From the NCBI RefSeq assembly GCF_022095675.1, contig NZ_JAHYSG010000010.1, positions 62,001 through 126,000 of the forward strand: a stretch of 64,000 nucleotides of DNA. The letters run 5' to 3'. This document shows, piece after piece, positions 51,751 through 60,282 of the stretch. The position numbers and the translations under genes were made by a program. Position 1 is the stretch's first letter, and the number at the start of each line of letters is the position of its first letter. This DNA is from Dactylosporangium sp. AC04546. GTDB lineage: Bacteria > Actinomycetota > Actinomycetes > Mycobacteriales > Micromonosporaceae. Under the pieces are notes generated by a model. The model saw only the letters and a list, made by a program, of their open reading frames with translations. It was not told the origin of the DNA and searched no databases.

Positions 51751-52545
51751 ATGAGCAGACGCCCGGCGGGGGCTCCCGCCGGGCTCCTCGTTCCCGCCGC
51801 CGCGGGCCTGCTGTTTCTGGTACTGCCACTGGCCGGCCTGCTGATCCGGGCCCCGTGGGCGACCATGCCGGAGCGGCTGAGCGACCCCGAGGTCCTCGCC
51901 GCGCTGCGCCTGTCGCTGCTGTGCGCGACCCTGGCCACGGTGCTGTGCCTGGCGTTCGGGGTGCCGCTGGCCTGGCTGCTGGCCCGGGTCGAGTTCCCCG
52001 GCCGGCGGCTGGTCCGCGCCCTCATCACCGTCCCGCTCGTGCTGCCCCCGGTCGTCGGCGGCATCGCGCTGCTGCTGGTGTTCGGCCGCCGCGGCCTGGT
52101 CGGCGAGTGGATGGACCAGACGTTCGGCTTCTCGCTGCCGTTCACCACCACCGGCGTCGTGATCGCCGAGGCGTTCGTGGCCATGCCGTTCCTCATCATC
52201 GCCGTCGAGGGCGCCCTGCGCGGCGCCGACCGCCGCTACGAGGAGGCCGCCGCCACCCTCGGCGCCGGCCGCTGGACGACGTTCACCCACGTGACGCTGC
52301 CGCTCGTCGCGCCCGGCATCGCCGCCGGCGCCGTGCTGGGCTGGGCCCGGGCGCTCGGCGAGTTCGGCGCGACGATCACGTTCGCCGGCAACTATCCCGG
52401 CGTCACCCAGACGATGCCGCTCGCGGTGTACCAGACCATGGAGGGCGGCGACCTCGACGGCGCCGTCGTGCTGAGCCTCGTGCTGCTCATCGTGTCCGTG
52501 GCCATCCTCGCCGGGCTGCGCGACCGCTGGATCACCGCCCCATGA
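51751..52545 (+). CDS. modB: Molybdate ABC transporter permease ModB
   Basis: A 264-residue permease with about five to six membrane spans and the ATPase-contact loop YEEAAATLGAGRWTTFTHVT followed by LPLVAPG. The stretch LGWARALGEFGATITFAGNY is the ModB/CysW signature. A GTG at 51745 overlapping the modA stop would add VT before the ATG at 51751; either is possible. It overlaps modC by ATGA, completing a regulator-modABC operon. Confidence 0.95.
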   Translation: MSRRPAGAPAGLLVPAAAGLLFLVLPLAGLLIRAPWATMPERLSDPEVLAALRLSLLCATLATVLCLAFGVPLAWLLARVEFPGRRLVRALITVPLVLPPVVGGIALLLVFGRRGLVGEWMDQTFGFSLPFTTTGVVIAEAFVAMPFLIIAVEGALRGADRRYEEAAATLGAGRWTTFTHVTLPLVAPGIAAGAVLGWARALGEFGATITFAGNYPGVTQTMPLAVYQTMEGGDLDGAVVLSLVLLIVSVAILAGLRDRWITAP

Positions 52546-53585
52546 CCGCACCGTTGCTCGACGCGCACCTGGTCGTCGACCGCGGCACGTTCCGCCTCGA
52601 CATCGACCTGCGCATCGCCGCCGGCGAGGTCGTCGCGCTGCTCGGCCCGAACGGCGCCGGCAAGACCACCGCCCTGCGCGCCCTCGCCGGGCTCCAGCCG
52701 CTGAGCACCGGCCACGTCCGCATCGGCGGCGACGACGTGACGCGGGTCGCGCCGGAGCGCCGCCCGATCGGCGTCGTCTTCCAGGACTACCTGCTGTTCC
52801 CGCACCTCACCGCGCTGGACAACGTGGCGTTCGGCCCGCGCCGGCACGGCCTGCACCGCAGGGCCGCCCGCGCGCAGGCGGAGGCCTGGCTGGCCCGCGT
52901 CGGCCTGGCCGAGCACGCCCGCCGCAAGCCCCGCCAGCTCTCCGGCGGCCAGGCCCAGCGGGTCGCGCTGGCCCGCGCGCTGGCCGTCGACCCCGTCCTG
53001 CTGCTGCTCGACGAGCCCCTGGCGGCCCTGGACGCCCGCACCCGGCTGGAGACCCGCGCCGAGCTGCACCGCCACCTGGCCGACCACCCCGGCGCGACCC
53101 TGCTGGTCACGCACGACCCGCTCGACGCCCTGGTCCTGGCCGACCGCCTGGTCATCGTCGAGGACGGCCGCGTGGTCCAGGACGGCGACGCCGCGGCCGT
53201 GACCGCCCGCCCCCGCACCGACTACGTGGCCCGCCTGGTGGGCCTCAACCTGTACCGCGGCCACGCCGACGGCACGGCCGTCGAGCTGCCGGGCGGCTTC
53301 ACCCTGACCTGCGACGACCGCCTCCAGGGCGACGCGTTCGTGGTCTTCCGCCCGGCGGCGGTGGCGCTGCACCCGCACCAGCCGGACGGCAGCCCCCGCA
53401 ACACCTGGCCGGCGACGATCGCCGGCATCCAGCGCCACGGCGACAACCTCCGCGTCCAGCTGGACGGCCCGATCCCGGCGTTCGCCGACATCACCCCGGC
53501 CGCCGCCGCCCACCTCGACCTGGCCCCGGGCCGGGAGATCTGGGCCGCGGTGAAGGCCACCGAGACCCACGCCTACCCCGCCTGA
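52542..53585 (+). CDS. modC: Molybdate ABC transporter ATP-binding protein ModC
   Basis: A 347-residue ATPase. Walker A LLGPNGAGKTTALRAL (near residue 34), Q-loop VFQDYLLFPHLTALD, signature RQLSGGQAQRVALARAL, Walker B VLLLLDEPLAALD and H-loop LVTHDPLDA are intact. A C-terminal TOBE-like domain (WPATIAGIQRHGDNLRVQLD) gives feedback binding of molybdate in relatives. It powers import through ModB. Confidence 0.95.
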   Translation: MTAPLLDAHLVVDRGTFRLDIDLRIAAGEVVALLGPNGAGKTTALRALAGLQPLSTGHVRIGGDDVTRVAPERRPIGVVFQDYLLFPHLTALDNVAFGPRRHGLHRRAARAQAEAWLARVGLAEHARRKPRQLSGGQAQRVALARALAVDPVLLLLDEPLAALDARTRLETRAELHRHLADHPGATLLVTHDPLDALVLADRLVIVEDGRVVQDGDAAAVTARPRTDYVARLVGLNLYRGHADGTAVELPGGFTLTCDDRLQGDAFVVFRPAAVALHPHQPDGSPRNTWPATIAGIQRHGDNLRVQLDGPIPAFADITPAAAAHLDLAPGREIWAAVKATETHAYPA

Positions 53586-53644
53586 AGACGCTGCCTAGGT
53601 GACAAGGCCTGGGTGGCAGCGGCCGTAGCAGGGGTTCCCGGCCG

Positions 53645-54133
53645 TCACAACGACGGTTCCCCCGAAACGAGACCGGCTTCGGCGCACATCGCCAGCACCT
53701 CGCGGACCGTGGCCACCATCGCGTCGACGGTGCGCTGCTCGTCGGCGGTGCCCTTGGCGGCCTGGGCGGCCTTCGTCTGCTCGAGAAGCCGCTTGCCTAC
53801 CGCGGCCAGCGCGTTGTTGCGCGACCCGGCCGCCATTTCCGCCTTGGTGATCACCTCCTCCGGGTCACGCATCTTCTTGCCCGCGAAGTAGATCCCCCTG
53901 CAGGCCGCGCCGGCCACGAAGTCGTCCTGCATCGCCATACCGGCCGCCGACGGGCTGCTCGCGGCCGCCGACGAGCTGCTCTCTGCGGCCGACTGGGTCT
54001 GGGACTGCGACTGGGCCGGTTGCGCCGTCGGCTCCCCGGCCGGGGCCGAATCCTCCGCGCAGCCGCCGACGGCCAGCAGGGCAGCGATCGCAACACCGAG
54101 AACACGCACTCTCACGATCGATGAGGATGCCAC
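53645..54133 (-). CDS. Putative lipoprotein of unknown function
   Basis: A 162-residue protein with a signal sequence (VRVLGVAIAALLAVGGCAED, lipobox VGGC), a Gln/Ser/Ala-rich unstructured linker (SQSQTQSAAESSSSAAASS) and a helical C-terminal domain with two cysteines (GAACRGIYFAGKKM; VLAMCAEAGLV) that could form a disulfide. GTG 54133 is used; GTG 54115 would still keep the signal peptide. It has no known relatives that I recognise. It is convergent with modC. Confidence 0.65.
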   Translation of the reverse strand: MASSSIVRVRVLGVAIAALLAVGGCAEDSAPAGEPTAQPAQSQSQTQSAAESSSSAAASSPSAAGMAMQDDFVAGAACRGIYFAGKKMRDPEEVITKAEMAAGSRNNALAAVGKRLLEQTKAAQAAKGTADEQRTVDAMVATVREVLAMCAEAGLVSGEPSL

Positions 54134-54194
54134 ATCCCGCGCCGGCGGCGTGTCCCGCGAGCGCGCGGTGATCGCCGCTGGCGCGTTGCACTGC

Positions 54195-54767
54195 CTAGGC
54201 GCGGGTGGCGGTCACGGCGACCGCCTTGCCGTGGAAGTCGTGGCCCGTGCAGCGCAGTGTGCGGCCGTCCCACGTCGCGGGGAGGACCTGCTGGGCCGTG
54301 CCCATCGACCACTGCACGTCCGCCGACGCGCTGGCCGGCACGTCCGCCGGCAGCCCGCTGCCCGTGAACGGCTCGCCGTACGTCGCCAGCCAGGTCTGGG
54401 TCGGCTCGTCCCAGTACTCGATGCCGTGGACGCGGACCTGGCCGGCCGAGAGCGCGTACTCGCCGCGGGTCTTGGTCTTGCCCAGCAGGCCCGGGTCGGC
54501 GGTGAAGCGGCCGGCGTCCACCGTGAGGCGGCCGGCGTCGACCTTCGGCTGGGCCAGCGTGCCGCCGGTGAGCACGACGCTGACGTCCCAGGTGCCCTTC
54601 GCGAACACGTCCAGGGCGAGCCGGGCGACGCCGCCCTCCGCGCCACCGGCCGCTTCCTTGCCCGAGCAGGCGGCGGTCAGGGCGGCGAGCACGCCGAGGG
54701 CGCCGTACCGCAGTGCGGTCCGGCGCCCGACGACCGAGGCGAACGTGCGGAACTCAGGCAGCACCAT
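54195..54767 (-). CDS. Putative Tat-exported lipoprotein of unknown function
   Basis: A 190-residue protein with an arginine pair before a hydrophobic stretch (VGRRTALRYGALGVLAALTA) and a lipobox ending AAC. The mature domain is strand-rich with paired VDAGRLTVDAGRFTADPG repeats and a C-terminal RTLRCTGHDFHGKAVAVTAT. No catalytic motif is visible. It is preceded by a 46-base gap from the hydrolase remnant and has the same orientation as the neighbouring lipoprotein gene. Confidence 0.65.
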   Translation of the reverse strand: MVLPEFRTFASVVGRRTALRYGALGVLAALTAACSGKEAAGGAEGGVARLALDVFAKGTWDVSVVLTGGTLAQPKVDAGRLTVDAGRFTADPGLLGKTKTRGEYALSAGQVRVHGIEYWDEPTQTWLATYGEPFTGSGLPADVPASASADVQWSMGTAQQVLPATWDGRTLRCTGHDFHGKAVAVTATRA

Positions 54768-54813
54768 TCCTCCATCGCTGTCGATCGACAGGGAGTGACG
54801 CTCATGTATACCA

Positions 54814-55737
54814 TCACGGAACGGTTCCGGCGGGCCCTCCGGCGGTGATGGCGTCGCGAAGGTTCTGCGCCGCGTCGGGGGCCAGCAGGTAACCGGCGCG
54901 GATGTTCGCCAGGTCCGCGCGCACGACCTGGGCCACGTAGTCGGCGCGGTTGCGGTACAGCTCCCGCAGGACCGGAGGGTCGAACGGCTGGTGCGTGCCG
55001 AACAGGCGGCAGAACGACTCGCCCGCGTTGTCGCCGGTGTTCAGCGCGGTCGGCGCGGCGACCTGCGAGAGGCGGATGCCGCCCAGGGCCAGGCCGTGCT
55101 CGTCGCGGGCCTTGGTGCCGTCCGCCGCGAACCGCAGCGGCGGCGCGGACGGGGGCGGGGTGCCGGTGCGGACCCAGCGGATCAGGTGGGCGTACGCAGC
55201 CGCCGTGACGTGGTCCATCGGGACCCGGCTGAACGGCGGGGCCGCGCAGGTGTAGGTGGGCGCGGCGCCGAGGTCGCGGACGGAGATCGGGCCGCGGTAC
55301 TGCTGGCCGCGCCAGCCGGAGTGGGCGGCGCCGGCGACCTCCCAGCGGCGGTACGCCGGGGTGTCGGGCAGCCGGTCGGCCGTGCGCACGTCGGTCTCCG
55401 AGAGCAGCTGGAAGACCGGCTCCGGGCCACGGCGGGCCGGCGCCGAGCCGACGACGAACGCGTAGCCGTCGAAGACGGGCCGCACCTGGGGCAGGATGCT
55501 CTGGTAGTACACCGTCATCCGGGCGGCCGACTGGGACGCGCCGATCGCCAGGACCGTGCGGGCGCCGAGCCGCCGCTGCGCGACCGCCCGCTAGGTGTCC
55601 CGCACGTCGGCCGCGGTGCGCTCACCCGGCCACGCGCCCGGGATCGTGCTCACCTCCGGGCCGCCGGACGCTTGCGCCGGGTCCGGGAGCAGGGTCAGGA
55701 GCAGCACCGCCGTGACGGCCACGATCCATCCGCGCAT
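54814..55737 (-). pseudogene. Secreted alpha/beta hydrolase, interrupted by an amber codon and internally shortened
   Basis: One continuous frame: signal peptide from ATG 55737 (WIVAVTAVLLLTLLPDPAQA), about 48 residues to VRDT, an in-frame TAG at 55590-55592, then RAVAQRRLGARTVLAIGASQ with the nucleophile elbow GASQSA, through to the C-terminal TADGTKARDE, GIRLSQVAAPTALNTGDNAG, FCRLFGTH and YRNRADYVAQV segments typical of large secreted hydrolases of the PF20091 type. Total length of 307 codons is well below the 450 or so usual for the family, so an internal part is also lost. Downstream ATG 55518 could give a truncated protein lacking the nucleophile. Confidence 0.7.
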
Positions 55738-57079
55738 GGGGCAACCCTGCCCTCGCGGGCGCCTCCCGCGCATCGGCAATATCACCGGTTGTCGATGACC
55801 CCCACCACCACAGCAGTACCGTGGGGATCGCCACCGCGGCGGTGCAGACCGCGAAGGCCGGATCGTCGGCGCCCGCGAACAGCGCCAGCCGGTCCACCGG
55901 CACGCCGGCGAGCGCGGCCATCCGCTCCAGCGACGGGTTGGTGGTGTCCGACACCCAGTGGAACCGCTCCAGGGGGTGCACGTCGGAGAGCAGGGCCAGG
56001 ACGTAGCCGTAGGCGGCGGCGAGCGCGGCGGCCGCCCGCAGCCACAGGCCGGGCACGCGCTGCAGGAGCACCCCGACGTAGTACGCGAGCAGCGGGGTGC
56101 AGACGGCGAGCAGCCGACCGGGCGGGCTGAAGCCACCGGGCCAGTTCGGGTAGGTGGCGATGATCAGGCAGTACGGCAGCGTCGCCGTCAGCAGGACCGC
56201 GTTCACCCGCCGGGTGGTGAGCAGCGCCCCCGCGCCGGCCAGCACCAGCAGCGGGAAGTTCGGCGCCGTGCCGAAGCGGCCGTCGAAGGCCAGATAGGCC
56301 AGGCCCCGCAGCGGGTTGAGCCGCAGCAGGCCCTCGCCGAGCGCGTCGGTGCTGCCCGGGGCCGGGCTCAGCGAGCGGTACATCGCCCAGTTGAACGCCT
56401 CGAGCCCTCCGCTGAGCAGGACGAGCGGGATCAGGGCGGCCCACTGCCTCCTGACCACGAACAGCACCCCGAACAGCACCGGGAAGATGGCGTACCTGCC
56501 GTGCACCCACGGCAGGTAGCCGATGCCGGCACCGGCCAGCAGCACGCGCCACGGGGCCGCGCCGCGGTCCAGCACGACGCGGGTGGCATAGACGACGGCC
56601 AACATCCCCAGCGGCTCGACGAAGAGCATCGGCGCATAGACGTACAGCGGCGAGCCGGCCACGAACAGCCCCGCGACGAGCGTGGCCACACCGGCCCCGA
56701 GGCCGAGGTCGCGCTGGAGGCGGTACACGTTGAGCACGGTGAGCAGCGCCGCGGCCAGGATCACCAGGTGCGCGCCGAGGCGGCCGAGCAGCAGGAACGG
56801 CAGCGCGAACAGCAGCGGCGCACCCACGTTGTGGAACGGCACCGGCCGCCCGCCGACGACGGCCACGTGCGCGTCGATGGGGCTCGGGAAGTACTCCCGG
56901 TAGTCCTCGTTCGCGTAGACGGGCGTCGGGTCGAAGGTGTGGTACTTTCCGATCGCCTGGGCGAGGGCGAGGTAGTGCGGCTCGTCCCCCATCGGCTGGC
57001 CGGGCAGCCGCAGGAGCAGGCCGGCACCGAACACGACGGCGGCCAGCGCGACCAGGAGCGCCTCACGACGGGTCCACAT
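55622..57079 (-). CDS. Polytopic membrane protein, GT-C glycosyltransferase-like
   Basis: A protein of about 485 residues with ten or more membrane helices. The first periplasmic loop has QPMGDEPHYLALAQAIGKYH, where GDEPHY resembles the catalytic DE-motif loop of GT-C transferases such as the arabinosyl/mannosyl enzymes that use polyprenyl-phosphate sugars. After the last helix (TVLLWWWGSST) about 45 residues read into the signal-peptide region of the dead hydrolase in another frame and have no coding character, so the native C-terminus may be shorter or lost. ATG 57079 or GTG 57085. It could add sugars to cell-wall polymers; this is inferred. Confidence 0.7.
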   Translation of the reverse strand: MWTRREALLVALAAVVFGAGLLLRLPGQPMGDEPHYLALAQAIGKYHTFDPTPVYANEDYREYFPSPIDAHVAVVGGRPVPFHNVGAPLLFALPFLLLGRLGAHLVILAAALLTVLNVYRLQRDLGLGAGVATLVAGLFVAGSPLYVYAPMLFVEPLGMLAVVYATRVVLDRGAAPWRVLLAGAGIGYLPWVHGRYAIFPVLFGVLFVVRRQWAALIPLVLLSGGLEAFNWAMYRSLSPAPGSTDALGEGLLRLNPLRGLAYLAFDGRFGTAPNFPLLVLAGAGALLTTRRVNAVLLTATLPYCLIIATYPNWPGGFSPPGRLLAVCTPLLAYYVGVLLQRVPGLWLRAAAALAAAYGYVLALLSDVHPLERFHWVSDTTNPSLERMAALAGVPVDRLALFAGADDPAFAVCTAAVAIPTVLLWWWGSSTTGDIADAREAPARAGLPHARMDRGRHGGAAPDPAPGPGASVRRPGGEHDPGRVAG

Positions 57080-57191
57080 GGGCACCCAGCGTCACGACCG
57101 GGCCGTCCGGCGGGCGTCAGTGATCTTCTGACGCCGCCCTTACCTTCCGGCTGGCATGCTGGGGCGGCGACACGACTGGGAGGTGGGCCGC

Positions 57192-57857
57192 ATGCGCGTG
57201 CTCGTGGCCGACGACGAGCGGCTGATGGCCGACATGATCGGGGCCGGGCTGCGCCGCCAGGCGATGGCGGTCGACGTCTGCTACGACGGTGACGGCGCGG
57301 TCGAACGGCTCGGCGTCAACCGGTACGACGTGGCGGTCCTGGACCGCGACATGCCCGGCCGCACCGGCGACGAGGTGTGCCGGTGGCTGGTCGGCGCCGG
57401 CGTCGGCACCCGGGTGCTGCTGCTCACCGCGGCCGCCGGCATCCGCGACCGGGTCGAGGGCCTCGGGCTCGGCGCCGACGACTACCTCACCAAGCCGTTC
57501 GCGTTCGCCGAGCTCGTCGCCCGGATCCAGGCGCTCGGGCGGCGGTCGGTGGCGGCGGTACCGCCGGTGCTGGAGTGCGACGGGTTCGTGCTCGACGCCG
57601 GCCGGCACACCGCGCTGCGCGACGGGCGGGTCCTCACCCTCACCCCGAAGGAGTTCGCGGTCGCCCACGTGCTGCTGCGCGCCGCCGGCCGCGTGGTCAG
57701 CGCCGAGGAGCTGCTGGAACAGGCCTGGGACGAGCACACCGACCCGTTCAGCCACGTCGTGCGGGTCACCGTCATGACGCTGCGGCGCAAGCTCGGCGAC
57801 CCGCCGCTCATCCACACCCTGCCGCGGGCCGGCTACCGGCTCGGGCCGGCCGCGTGA
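57192..57857 (+). CDS. OmpR/PhoB-family response regulator
   Basis: A 221-residue regulator. Receiver domain: acidic pair VADDE, phospho-acceptor in VAVLDRDMPGRTGDE and Lys in LTKPFAFAELVAR. The C-terminal winged helix ends FSHVVRVTVMTLRRKLGDPP followed by LPRAGYRLG. GGGAGG stands eight bases before ATG 57192. It is coupled to the following kinase by a GTGA overlap. The divergent membrane protein gene 113 bases away is a possible target. Confidence 0.93.
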   Translation: MRVLVADDERLMADMIGAGLRRQAMAVDVCYDGDGAVERLGVNRYDVAVLDRDMPGRTGDEVCRWLVGAGVGTRVLLLTAAAGIRDRVEGLGLGADDYLTKPFAFAELVARIQALGRRSVAAVPPVLECDGFVLDAGRHTALRDGRVLTLTPKEFAVAHVLLRAAGRVVSAEELLEQAWDEHTDPFSHVVRVTVMTLRRKLGDPPLIHTLPRAGYRLGPAA

Positions 57858-58945
57858 ACGCGTCGCCGCGCCGGCGGCTGCTGCTGGTCGTCGCCGGTGC
57901 CCTGGCCGCGGGGTACTTCCTCAACGACCTCGTCGACGAGCACGCGCTCACCCCGACCACCATCTTCTTCCTCGACGGCGCCTGCGGCGCGGTCGGCGGC
58001 ACCTCATGCCTGACCCTGCGCGACGACTTCACCTGGCTGCTGCCCCTCGTGCTGGGCACGCTCCTCGGCGGGGTGGTGTGGCTGGCTGCCGCCCGGTCGG
58101 CTGCGACCTGGGTGCTGCGGCCGCTGCACGACCTGGTGCCGGTGCTCGCCCAGGCCGGCCCGCAGAACCTCGGCCACCGCATCCGGGCCGGCTCCCGGGC
58201 CGGCTCCCGGGGCGTCGACGACGAGTTCCTCCGGCTGTGCCGGGCCGTCGACGCCATGATGGACCGGATCATGGCCGCCTACGACCACCAGCGCCGGTTC
58301 GCCGCCAACGCCTCCCACGAGCTGCGCACCCCGCTCGCGGTGCAGCGCACGCTCATCGAGGTCGGGATGGCCCAGCCGCTCACCGAGGAGCAGGTCCGGC
58401 TGCTCACCGCGCAGCTGCTGCAGACCAACGAGCGCAACGAGCGGCTCGTCGAGGGGCTGCTCGTGCTCAGCGAGGCCGACCAGGGCCTCGCCGTGCGCAC
58501 CCCGCAGCGCCTCGACGAGATCGTGTCGGCGGTCGCCGCCGCGCACCGCTCCCGAGCTCTTGCGGCCGGACTGCGGCTCACGGTCAAGCTGCACGCCCGG
58601 ACGGTCGAGGGCGAGCGGGTGCTCCTGGAGCGGCTCGTCACGAACCTGGTGCAGAACGCGGTGAAGTACAACACCGACGGCGGCTCGGTCGCCGTCACCG
58701 TCGGCGCGGGCAACCCGGCCCTGACCGTCACCAACACCGGGCCGCCGGTGCCGCCCGACCAGGTCGACGCGCTGTTCGAGCCGTTCAAGCGGCTCGCCGG
58801 CGACCGGATCGACCACAGCGGCGGCGCCGGGCTGGGCCTGGCCATCGCGCGGTCGATCACGCGTGCCCACGACGGCACCATCACCGCCATCGCGCAGGAC
58901 GACGGCGGCCTGCGGGTCGAGGTACGACTCCCGGCGACGAAGTAG
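57854..58945 (+). CDS. Two-component sensor histidine kinase
   Basis: A 363-residue kinase: two transmembrane helices (about residues 7-22 and 56-78) enclosing a short loop with two cysteines (GACGAVGGTSC), a HAMP-like linker (RPLHDLVPVLAQA), HisKA box RRFAANASHELRTPLAVQRT with the phospho-acceptor His, and HATPase motifs LVTNLVQNAVKYNTDGGS and GGAGLGLAIARSITRAHDG. The pair of periplasmic cysteines might sense redox state. GTG 57854 overlaps the regulator's stop. Confidence 0.92.
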   Translation: MNASPRRRLLLVVAGALAAGYFLNDLVDEHALTPTTIFFLDGACGAVGGTSCLTLRDDFTWLLPLVLGTLLGGVVWLAAARSAATWVLRPLHDLVPVLAQAGPQNLGHRIRAGSRAGSRGVDDEFLRLCRAVDAMMDRIMAAYDHQRRFAANASHELRTPLAVQRTLIEVGMAQPLTEEQVRLLTAQLLQTNERNERLVEGLLVLSEADQGLAVRTPQRLDEIVSAVAAAHRSRALAAGLRLTVKLHARTVEGERVLLERLVTNLVQNAVKYNTDGGSVAVTVGAGNPALTVTNTGPPVPPDQVDALFEPFKRLAGDRIDHSGGAGLGLAIARSITRAHDGTITAIAQDDGGLRVEVRLPATK

Positions 58946-58966
58946 GGCCCGGCGAGCCCTGACGCG

Positions 58967-59407
58967 TCAGCGCTCGAGCTCCTCGGCCAGTGCCACGATG
59001 ATGCCCTCGGGGCCGCGGACGTAGCAGAGCTTGTACAGGTCCTCGTACTGCACGACCTCGCCGACGAGTTCCGAGCCGCGCTCCCGGAGACCGGCGACGG
59101 CGGCGTCGATGTCGTCGACGGCGAACATGATGCGGCGGATGCCCAGCGCGTTCGCCGGCGGGTTCGCCGGGCCGCCGCTGACCGCCGCCGGGGAGTGGAA
59201 CTGCATCAGCTCGAGCCGGCCGTGGCCGTCCGGGGTGCGCATCATGGCGACGTCGAGTGCCATGTCGTCGAGCCCGACGACCCGCTCCGCCCAGCGGCCC
59301 TGCACCGGCCCCCGCCCCTCCAGCTCCATGCCGAGTCCGGCGAAGAACGCGACCCCGGCGTCGAGGTCCTCGAAGACGATGCCGACGTTGTCCATCCTGG
59401 TGATCAT
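58967..59407 (-). CDS. Glyoxalase/VOC family protein
   Basis: A 146-residue single-domain VOC protein: MITRMDNVGIVFEDLDAGVA, the middle LMQFHSPAAVSGGPANPPAN and the C-terminal EDLYKLCYVRGPEGIIVALA. The EGIIVALAEEL ending with a metal-binding Glu is typical of the glyoxalase I/bleomycin-resistance branch. ATG 59407. The substrate is unknown. It lies alone, convergent with the kinase gene. Confidence 0.85.
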   Translation of the reverse strand: MITRMDNVGIVFEDLDAGVAFFAGLGMELEGRGPVQGRWAERVVGLDDMALDVAMMRTPDGHGRLELMQFHSPAAVSGGPANPPANALGIRRIMFAVDDIDAAVAGLRERGSELVGEVVQYEDLYKLCYVRGPEGIIVALAEELER

Positions 59408-59498
59408 CGTGGCTCACTCCCTGTCCGTCGTGCCAGTCGTACCCGGGACGGAGCCGGCGGAACGTTCTCGACAATGGCCCCGGCCGTACGCTGCGGGC

Positions 59499-60282
59499 GT
59501 GGCGTTGACGGCGTACGAGCGTGGGCTGCTCGCGGTGCAGCGGCGGGACCTCGAGGCGGGGCGGGCGTTGCTGGAGGAGGCCGGCGACCACGCCGCAGCG
59601 CTGCTGCTGCTCGGGCAGATCGGGTCTGACCCCGCCTGCTACGAGCGGGCGGCGGCGCTCGGCAGCGCGACGGCGGCGTACAACCTCGGGGCCGTCGCCG
59701 CGAACGAGGAGCGCTACACGGACGCGCTGCGCTGGTACGCCCGGTCCGCCGAGCTCGGCGACACCGGCGCGCTGCGCATGCTCGGGGCGATGCACGCCAC
59801 CGGGCAGGGCACCGCGGCCGACGACGCCGAGGCCGAACGGCTGTGGCTCGCCGCGGCCGGGGCCGGGGACACGCAGGCGCTGCTCGACCTGGGCGTGCTG
59901 CACCTGCACCACCGCGACGACCCGGTGACGGGCACGTCGTGGCTGCTGCAGGCGGCCAAGCCTGTTCGCCGCCGCCTGCTGGCACCGCGACGGCTTCGGC
60001 GGCCCGGTCGACCTGGTCCAGGCGCTGCGGTGGTACCTGAAGATGCTCGACGCGGGCAGCGGCGACGGCATCCACGAGGCCCTGAAGATCGTCCCCCGGA
60101 TGACGGACGACGAGATCCACGAGGCCGGCCGCCAGGCGGGCAGGATCCTCGACGCCGAGGTCTTCATCGCCCAGCGCCGCGACACCCCTGACCGAGCCGA
60201 GGCGATCGCCGCAGGCGCACCGGTAGCGGCGTCCACCTGGTCAGCAGGTGCTCAACTCATCTCCGACGGGCGTGGGTCGTAG
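59499..60282 (+). pseudogene. Sel1/TPR-repeat protein with a one-base frameshift
   Basis: From GTG 59499 the frame encodes Sel1-like helical repeats (AAALGSATAAYNLGAVAANE; SAELGDTGALRMLGAMHATG; AGAGDTQALLDLGVLHLHHR) up to WLLQAAK near 59961. Coding then continues in the next frame as LFAAACWHRDGFGGPVDLVQ and ALRWYLKMLDAGSGDGIHEA to the stop at 60282. Removing one C from the CC at 59962-59963 restores a single protein of 260 residues. Either the gene is broken or there is a base-call error. The 3' end overlaps the convergent ATPase gene by 31 bases. Confidence 0.75.

Noticed and set aside
55590..55592. TAG in the hydrolase as a recoded (pyrrolysine) codon
   Set aside because: No pyl genes are seen, the family has no conserved unusual residue there, and the protein is also internally shortened.
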